From Actinomadura syzygii (lineage in GTDB: Bacteria; Actinomycetota; Actinomycetes; Streptosporangiales; Streptosporangiaceae): a stretch of 64,000 nucleotides of DNA. The translations under genes and the position numbers were made by a program. Below are positions 59,614 through 64,000 of this stretch, one piece after another; positions within the stretch are counted from its first letter, which is position 1, and the number at the start of each line of letters is the position of its first letter. Where the stretch lies: contig NZ_VSFF01000010.1 of the NCBI RefSeq assembly GCF_008085905.1, positions 310,001 to 374,000 on the forward strand. Direction: 5' to 3'. Under the pieces are notes generated by a model that saw nothing but the letters and a program-made list of their open reading frames with translations, ran no database searches and had not been told where the DNA came from.

Positions 59614-60408
59614 ATGACGGACGCGGCATTGTTTGTGCATCGGTATGGGGATTCGGCGGGAGCGCCGGTCGTGCTGCTGCACGGGGTCACGGGACACGGC
59701 GCGCGGTGGCGGCGGACGGCCGAGGGCCACCTCGCGGGCCGCCGCGTCATCGCGCCCGACCTGCGCGGACACGGCCGGTCGCCGTACGAGCCGCCGTGGA
59801 CCGCCGACCGGCACGTCGCGGACGTCCTCGCCATGCTGGACGTGGAGGGCGTCGAGCGGGCGGACGTCGTCGGCCACTCCTTCGGCGGGATGATCGCGCT
59901 GCACCTGGCGCGGACGGCCCCCGAGCGGGTGCGGCGGCTCGTCCTGCTGGACCCGGCGATCGGGCTCGACCCGGCGTTCGCGGGGCGGGAGGCGCGCGGG
60001 TACCTCGCCCCGGTGTCGTTCGCGGACGCCGCCGAGGCGCGGGCGTTCCGCGCGGCCCGCTGGCCGAAGGCGTCCCCCGGCCTCCTGGACGAGGAGGTCG
60101 AGGCCCACCTCGAACCCCTTCCGGACGGGCGGCTGCGCTGGCGCTTCGAGCCCGCCGCGATCGTGGGCGCGTACTCGGAGATGGCCCGGCCGCACGTGCC
60201 GCCGCCGGTGGACGTCCCCGCCCATCTGGTGATCGCGACGCAGTCCGACCTGGTCCGCCCGGAGTTCGTCGTGGACTGCCGCGCCACGCTCGGCCCCGGC
60301 CTCACGATCAGCGAGATCGAGTCGGGGCACATGCTGTACGTCGACCGCCTCGCCGAGACCGGGGCGCTGCTCAACTCCTGGCTGGACGGACCAGTCGACG
60401 CCCGGTGA
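59614..60408 (+). CDS. Alpha/beta hydrolase
   Basis: The 264-residue protein has the alpha/beta-hydrolase fold: oxyanion loop LLHGVTGHG, nucleophile Ser in GHSFGG, late acid region ATQSDLVRPEF, and His in ESGHMLY. It has no signal peptide. It may be an esterase or lactonase. The gene follows pucR by 30 bases in the same direction, so the two may be co-transcribed. Its last 38 bases overlap the 3' end of the convergent reductase gene. Confidence 0.85.
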   Translation: MTDAALFVHRYGDSAGAPVVLLHGVTGHGARWRRTAEGHLAGRRVIAPDLRGHGRSPYEPPWTADRHVADVLAMLDVEGVERADVVGHSFGGMIALHLARTAPERVRRLVLLDPAIGLDPAFAGREARGYLAPVSFADAAEARAFRAARWPKASPGLLDEEVEAHLEPLPDGRLRWRFEPAAIVGAYSEMARPHVPPPVDVPAHLVIATQSDLVRPEFVVDCRATLGPGLTISEIESGHMLYVDRLAETGALLNSWLDGPVDAR

Positions 60409-61426
60409 CCGCGGGCAGGGTCAGCGGCGTGTGCAGGCCCGGCGCCGCGTCCGCGACCGCCGGAATGGCGTTGACCAGGCGCGACGCGGTGGCGAGCGCG
60501 TCCGGTACGGCCGGGCTCGCGAGGTCCAGCCGCCAGGGCGGCTCGCCCGCGATCTCCACCCGGTGGCCGCCGGGCTCGCCGAAGGGCGGCGCGGGCCAGT
60601 GCGGGGCGATGTCCTCGCGCAGCCGGGCGACGTGCTCGACGGTGATCACGGGACGTCCGCGGCACAGCCCCGACACCCGGGACCGGACGCCCGCGACCGT
60701 GCCCTTCTCGATCCGTCCGGAGGGGCCGTCGAACGCCTCGGGGGCCGGGCAGAGCTCGTAGTCCTCGGCGAGATCGTCCAGCGGGACGGCGAGCTGATCG
60801 GCGATCAGCCGGACGACCGGCCCCCACGCCAGCCCCGGCGCGCCCGGCCGCAGCGCGGGCGGACGGTGTCCGATCGGCCCGCCGAAGCCGAATTCGCGCA
60901 GGGCCGGGTCGTCCCGGCGGCCGTGGCACGCGATCTCGGTGATCGTGACGGCCTCGACCCGCTGGGACGCCCCGCTGAGCAGCAGCGGAAGCATGTCGAC
61001 CACCGGACCGGGCGCTGCGGTGAGGAAGGCCGACCCACCCGTCGCGCAGGCCGCCCGGAGCCGCCGGACGAGCGCCCGGTCGGCGGACGGCGGATGCACC
61101 AGCGGGGGCAGCGCCGCCGACACCACGCTCGCGCCCGACTCCAGGACGCGGCACAGGTCGTCGGCCACCCGTCCGGGACGCCGCGCGTCGGCGGCCGCGG
61201 TGTGGCAGACCGCGTGCGGGCGGCGGGCGAGCAGGGCGGCCGGGTCCTCGGTGGCGAGCACGCCCGTGGGACGGCCGGTCCCGGCCAGGGCGGCGGCGTC
61301 CAGCCCGGCCTCGCGCGGGCCGTCGACGACGACGCCCGCGAGTTCGAGGTCCGGGTGCTCGATGATGGCGCGCAGCGCCCGCCTGCCGAGACGTCCGGCG
61401 GCCCAGTGGCCTACGAGGTACGACAT
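60371..61426 (-). CDS. DapB-like NAD(P)H-dependent reductase/amine dehydrogenase family protein
   Basis: The 351-residue protein has an N-terminal Rossmann domain (YLVGHWAAGRLGRRALRAIIEHPDLELAGVVVDG) and a C-terminal domain of the dihydrodipicolinate-reductase-like family that includes 2,4-diaminopentanoate dehydrogenase. It is not the lysine-pathway DapB, which is about 245 residues. It is probably an oxidoreductase of an unknown ketone or amine. Similar genes are found in actinobacterial lipid and steroid-related clusters. The ATG at 61426 is used. The motif ACCAAGCGTT lies 14 bases upstream. Confidence 0.7.
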   Translation of the reverse strand: MSYLVGHWAAGRLGRRALRAIIEHPDLELAGVVVDGPREAGLDAAALAGTGRPTGVLATEDPAALLARRPHAVCHTAAADARRPGRVADDLCRVLESGASVVSAALPPLVHPPSADRALVRRLRAACATGGSAFLTAAPGPVVDMLPLLLSGASQRVEAVTITEIACHGRRDDPALREFGFGGPIGHRPPALRPGAPGLAWGPVVRLIADQLAVPLDDLAEDYELCPAPEAFDGPSGRIEKGTVAGVRSRVSGLCRGRPVITVEHVARLREDIAPHWPAPPFGEPGGHRVEIAGEPPWRLDLASPAVPDALATASRLVNAIPAVADAAPGLHTPLTLPAVTGRRLVRPARS

Positions 61427-61438
61427 ATCACCACTTTT

Positions 61439-61453
61439 CAACCAAGCGTTAGT
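61439..61453. promoter_or_regulatory. Partial dyad upstream of the DapB-like gene
   Basis: CAACCAAGCGTTAGTT spans this point; the dyad AACCAAGCGTTAGTT matches at five of seven pairs. Its ACCAAGCGTT block is shared with 25451-25460 and, in its first eight bases, with the site at 16788. Confidence 0.35.
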
Positions 61454-61488
61454 TCGAGCGCGCGCATTGTAAGCAGGGCGTTCGCCAC

Positions 61489-62673
61489 ATGAGGACCCTC
61501 TCCGGGGAAGTAGACCCGTGCACCGCAGGGCACAACCATCTGGTGGAACATCACACGCATTGCCGGACTTTCGGGGTGGAGGAGGAGCTACTCCTCGTCG
61601 ATCCGGAGACCGGCGTCCCGCAGTCGGTGTCCGGGTCCGTGATCCGGTACGCCCGGCGGCACGACGAGCTGTTCCTCACCGGGGGGCGGCGGTCGAGGGC
61701 GCTGGAGACGGAGCTGCAGCGCGAGCAGTTGGAGACGGCCACCCCGGTCTGCTCGTCGCTGGCCGAGCTGTCGGAGCACGTCCGGTCGGCGCGGCTGGCC
61801 GCGGCGCAGTCGGCGGCGGGCGTCGGGGTCGCGGTCGCGGCGCTCGCGACGTCCCCGGTCGCCGTCCGGCCGTCGCTCACCCCGTCGCAGCGCTACGCGC
61901 GGATGGCGGACGCCTACGGCCCCGCCATGGACGAGAAGCTCACCTGCGGCTGCCACGTCCACGTGGGCGTCGAGTCGCCGGACGAGGGCGTCGCCGTCCT
62001 GGACCGGATCCGCCCGTGGCTGCCGCCGCTGCTCGCCCTCAGCGCCAACTCGCCGTTCTGGCAGGGCGCGGACACCGGCTACGACAGCTGGCGGCACCAG
62101 GTCTGGGGGCGCTGGCCGTCCAGCGGCCCGACCGAGCTGTTCGGCTCCGCGAAGGCGTACCGGGCGACCGTCGAGGGCCTGCTCGCCACCGGCGCGATCA
62201 TCGACGAGGGCATGATCTACTTCGACGCGCGGCTGTCCCGGCGCTACCCGACGGTGGAGATCCGCGTCCCGGACGTGTGCCTGGACGCCGACCACGCCGT
62301 GCTGATGGCGGCGCTCGTCCGCGCCCTGGTCGAGACGGCGGCGACGGCCTGGCGGAACGGCGTGCCGCCGGACCCGGTCCGCGCCGACCTGATGCGCCTC
62401 GCGATGTGGCGCGCCGGACGCTCCGGCCTGCGGGACGACCTCGTCCACCCGGCGACCCGCCGCGCCGCTCCCGCCCGCGAGGTCGTGGCCGCCCTCCTCG
62501 ACCACACGGCCCCCGCCCTCGACAGCGCAGGCGACCTCGAAGCCGTGAGCGCCCTCCTGCGCGACGTCCTGGACCGCGGCAACGGCGCCCGCATCCAACG
62601 AGCCGCCTACGCCCGCACCGGCGACATCACCGCGGTAGTGGCCACCGCCGCCGACCACACAGTGACCGCCTGA
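61489..62673 (+). CDS. Carboxylate-amine ligase, YbdK/GCS2 family
   Basis: The 394-residue protein is a glutamate-cysteine-ligase-type (GCS2) enzyme: FGVEEELLLVDPETG near the start, ETELQREQLETATPV, CGCHVHVGVESPDE, and RYPTVEIRVPDVC. It joins an amino group to a carboxylate using ATP. YbdK members have weak glutamate-cysteine ligase activity, and their natural substrates are largely unknown. It is complete. The start may be the ATG at 61489 or the GTG at 61543 that sits closer to the family start. It is divergent from the DapB-like reductase with 62 bases between. Confidence 0.85.
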   Translation: MRTLSGEVDPCTAGHNHLVEHHTHCRTFGVEEELLLVDPETGVPQSVSGSVIRYARRHDELFLTGGRRSRALETELQREQLETATPVCSSLAELSEHVRSARLAAAQSAAGVGVAVAALATSPVAVRPSLTPSQRYARMADAYGPAMDEKLTCGCHVHVGVESPDEGVAVLDRIRPWLPPLLALSANSPFWQGADTGYDSWRHQVWGRWPSSGPTELFGSAKAYRATVEGLLATGAIIDEGMIYFDARLSRRYPTVEIRVPDVCLDADHAVLMAALVRALVETAATAWRNGVPPDPVRADLMRLAMWRAGRSGLRDDLVHPATRRAAPAREVVAALLDHTAPALDSAGDLEAVSALLRDVLDRGNGARIQRAAYARTGDITAVVATAADHTVTA

Positions 62674-62856
62674 CCTCCACTGGCACGACCTGGCCCTTCC
62701 CCCCAGATGCAGAGATCGTGGGCGTAGACCCGATAAACCACTTAGTCCCCCTATGAACGGGACCCCGTAGACGCCCCCGCCATGGACGGGCCACTCCCCC
62801 GAACGGGACTTCGTCCAGATCAGAACTCGTCCTGGACGGGACCTGAGCCGGGGCAC

Positions 62857-62902
62857 GGGTCGTGCGGCCGGAGGCGCCCCAGCGCCGGAGGCCGCACGAC
62901 CC
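62857..62902. terminator. Bidirectional two-part hairpin terminator
   Basis: A 13-bp stem GGGTCGTGCGGCC (62857-62869) pairs with 62890-62902. An inner stem GGCGC/GCGCC (62873-62886) caps it. It lies between the convergent stops at 62673 and 62951. Confidence 0.85.
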
Positions 62903-62950
62903 GCCGAGCGGCGGGGGTTCCAGGGGGTCGCCCCCCTGGGGAAACACAGC

Positions 62951-63454
62951 TCAGCCCCTTCTCTGGAACGGCAGGTAGCGCTCTGCCCTGCGGGGACGGG
63001 CCAGGAGGCCGGTGGATTCGACGGCGAGGATCCGGTCGAAGCGGAAGGCGCGGATGCCGCGGCGCATGCGGCACCAGCCGACGAGGTACCAGTGGTCGCG
63101 GTGGACGAGGCAGGTGACCGGTTCGACCTCGCGGATCGTGACGTTGGCGCCGGCGTCGCCGTAGCAGAGCCGGACGACGCGGTGCTCGGTGATCGCGGCG
63201 GCGATCACCCTGGCGCGGTCGGAGGTGGCGGTGTCGAGGGGCGTGGTGAGGGTGGCGAGCGTGGTGGTGACCACGTCGTCGTGCGGGGCGGCGTCGAGGA
63301 GGGTGTGCAGGGCCCGGCGCGCGGTGACGGCCTGCGGGCCGGCGCCGAGGTGCGCGAGCGACAGCGCGAGGGCGGCGATCTCCGCCGCGGTGAGCGGGAT
63401 CGGCGCGGTCGGCGCGGTGGTCGCGGTCTGGGGGTGCGTCGCAACGTTCGCCAT
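62951..63454 (-). CDS. WYL-domain protein without a helix-turn-helix
   Basis: The 167-residue protein has a C-terminal WYL domain (VVRLCYGDAGANVTIREVEPVTCLVHRDHWYLVGWCRMRRGIRAFRFDRI). A usual WYL regulator is about 320 residues with an N-terminal winged helix, which is absent here. The first 60 residues are Ala/Thr-rich and not DNA-binding in appearance. It may be a stand-alone ligand or nucleic-acid-binding module, or a regulator cut down by deletion. The start coincides with a leaderless promoter (see 63455-63489). Confidence 0.8.
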   Translation of the reverse strand: MANVATHPQTATTAPTAPIPLTAAEIAALALSLAHLGAGPQAVTARRALHTLLDAAPHDDVVTTTLATLTTPLDTATSDRARVIAAAITEHRVVRLCYGDAGANVTIREVEPVTCLVHRDHWYLVGWCRMRRGIRAFRFDRILAVESTGLLARPRRAERYLPFQRRG

Positions 63455-63489
63455 GGTTCGATCATACGTTCGAGCACTGACATTCCGAA
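63455..63489 (-). promoter_or_regulatory. Leaderless promoter of the WYL gene
   Basis: On the minus strand TATGAT (63461-63466) lies 6 bases before the ATG and TTCGGA (63484-63489) lies 17 bases further upstream. The -10 is good and the -35 is weak. The spacing implies that transcription begins at or near the start codon. CGAAC/GTTCG sequence around the -10 could be an operator. Confidence 0.55.
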
Positions 63490-63545
63490 GCCCCCGGGCG
63501 CGCCCGAATCGAGCCGTTCGGCGCGGCCGCGACGATGATCGGCCC

Positions 63546-63562
63546 TCGGCTTGAGAAGCCGA
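63546..63562. repeat. Small perfect hairpin
   Basis: TCGGCTT (63546-63552) pairs with AAGCCGA (63556-63562) around GAG. It lies in the divergent gap between the WYL gene and the partial gene at 63677; the role is unclear. Confidence 0.5.
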
Positions 63563-63676
63563 CCGCGGATGGTGAAAACTTGGGCACCGAAACGTGCTCT
63601 ATTTGGGGGAATCGGGGGGCGCACATGGGCCGACCGTGGACCGGCGTTGAGTGACGCGCGGCCGAGCCGGCCCCCG

Positions 63677-64000
63677 ATGAGCCGAGACGAGGCGGACCGG
63701 ACGCTGGCGCGCCTCCGCGACGAGCGGGAGCGCATCAGCGGTGCGCTGCTCGAACTGGAGGCCCACCACGGGTACCAGTTGCTGGAGGGCGCGGTGCTGG
63801 AGGGCGCAACACGGCGCGTGCAGTCCGAGGTGCGCGCCGGGATGACGTCCCTGTGGGGCCTGTTCGACGTGTACGGCCAGGTGCTCCGCGACGCCGAGGA
63901 GCTGCGCGCCCGCCATGCCAAGCCGGGCCAGGCGCAGCTCGCCGAGCTCACCTGGATGCTGGCGGGCCCCTCGGTGGAGCTGCCCGCCGAGGAGGTGCCG
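63677..64000 (+). CDS. Partial coiled-coil hypothetical protein
   Basis: The frame is open to the window end (108 codons) and continues beyond. It begins MSRDEADRTLARLRDERERISGA and has heptad-like charged and hydrophobic spacing, suggesting a coiled coil. It has no recognisable domain in the visible part. The start is uncertain: the ATG has no ribosome site, and an in-frame TTG lies 30 bases upstream. It is divergent from the WYL gene with about 220 bases between. Confidence 0.55.
   Translation, partial: MSRDEADRTLARLRDERERISGALLELEAHHGYQLLEGAVLEGATRRVQSEVRAGMTSLWGLFDVYGQVLRDAEELRARHAKPGQAQLAELTWMLAGPSVELPAEEVP

Noticed and set aside
55335..60761. A plus-strand open frame of about 1800 codons
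   Set aside because: It is antisense to mmsA and the aminotransferase and out of frame with pucR and the hydrolase. Its product is Arg/Ala/Gly/Pro-rich with no domain. It reflects high GC at third positions.
63625..63680. Two very short overlapping frames before the partial gene at 63677
   Set aside because: They encode only about 9 codons each. Their overlap looks like coupling, but is likely to arise by chance in GC-rich DNA.
1..64000. tRNA, rRNA, prophage or biosynthetic gene cluster
   Set aside because: I saw no cloverleaf sequence, no conserved rRNA segments, no integrase or phage genes, and no PKS, NRPS or terpene synthase domains.

Overview
The window is high-GC actinobacterial chromosome. 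The gene families are typical of that group: an F420-type luciferase-like oxidoreductase, MMPL transporter, DUF4081-type GNAT, Rip1-type protease next to Dxr and IspG, many TetR and XRE regulators, GTG starts, strong GGAGG ribosome sites and long GC hairpin terminators without U tracts. The content resembles Streptosporangiales or Thermomonosporaceae (Actinomadura-like), but that assignment is inference. I saw no rRNA, tRNA, CRISPR array, transposase, integrase or prophage genes.

Layout. 1-4.5 kb: methyltransferase, HAD hydrolase, small acidic protein, flippase-like membrane protein, flavin reductase. 4.5-10 kb: a minus-strand sugar ABC cassette (lipoprotein binding protein, ATPase 1, permease, ATPase 2, ROK repressor) with two single-domain ATPases for one permease. 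10-16 kb: small proteins, an M14 zinc carboxypeptidase, a PTH2-type peptidyl-tRNA hydrolase. 16-20 kb: a HAD protein divergent from a KstR2-like TetR regulator with a perfect KstR2-type operator between them, then an MMPL transporter. 20-28 kb: Dabb protein, flavodoxin-like protein, MprF-type membrane protein, two SDRs (one resembling 3-alpha/20-beta-hydroxysteroid dehydrogenase), endonuclease V, and an amidase divergent from a TetR gene across a perfect 24-bp palindrome. 28.3-29.2 kb: about 0.9 kb of gene-free, visibly lower-GC DNA. 29-38 kb: SH3-like secreted protein, DinB protein, a two-component system, thioesterase, LLM oxidoreductase, PP2C-like phosphatase, cyclase, and a HipA-like/DUF3037 pair. 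38-40 kb: two tandem paralogous XRE-type proteins sharing an unrecognised C-terminal domain.

40-51 kb holds the most informative synteny. The neighbourhood known from Mycobacterium (dxr, rip1, ispG, GNAT) is present but is interrupted between ispG and the GNAT gene by three tandem secreted tripeptidyl-aminopeptidase-like hydrolases. Two of these carry an identical 42-bp element upstream, and the ispG 3' end is tandemly repeated three times. 50.7-54.6 kb: an orphan histidine kinase, a zinc-ribbon-like protein, a solitary polyamine-type binding protein and a small aromatic-rich protein. 55-59.6 kb: a beta-alanine/amino-acid catabolic unit (class III aminotransferase and CoA-acylating semialdehyde dehydrogenase) divergent from a PucR regulator. 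59.6-64 kb: alpha/beta hydrolase, DapB-like reductase, YbdK-type carboxylate-amine ligase, a WYL protein without a DNA-binding domain, and a coiled-coil gene cut by the window end.

Several regulators sit beside clear palindromic operator candidates. Near the 3' ends of three genes (1.2, 10.3 and 46.8 kb) short tandem duplications include the stop codon.
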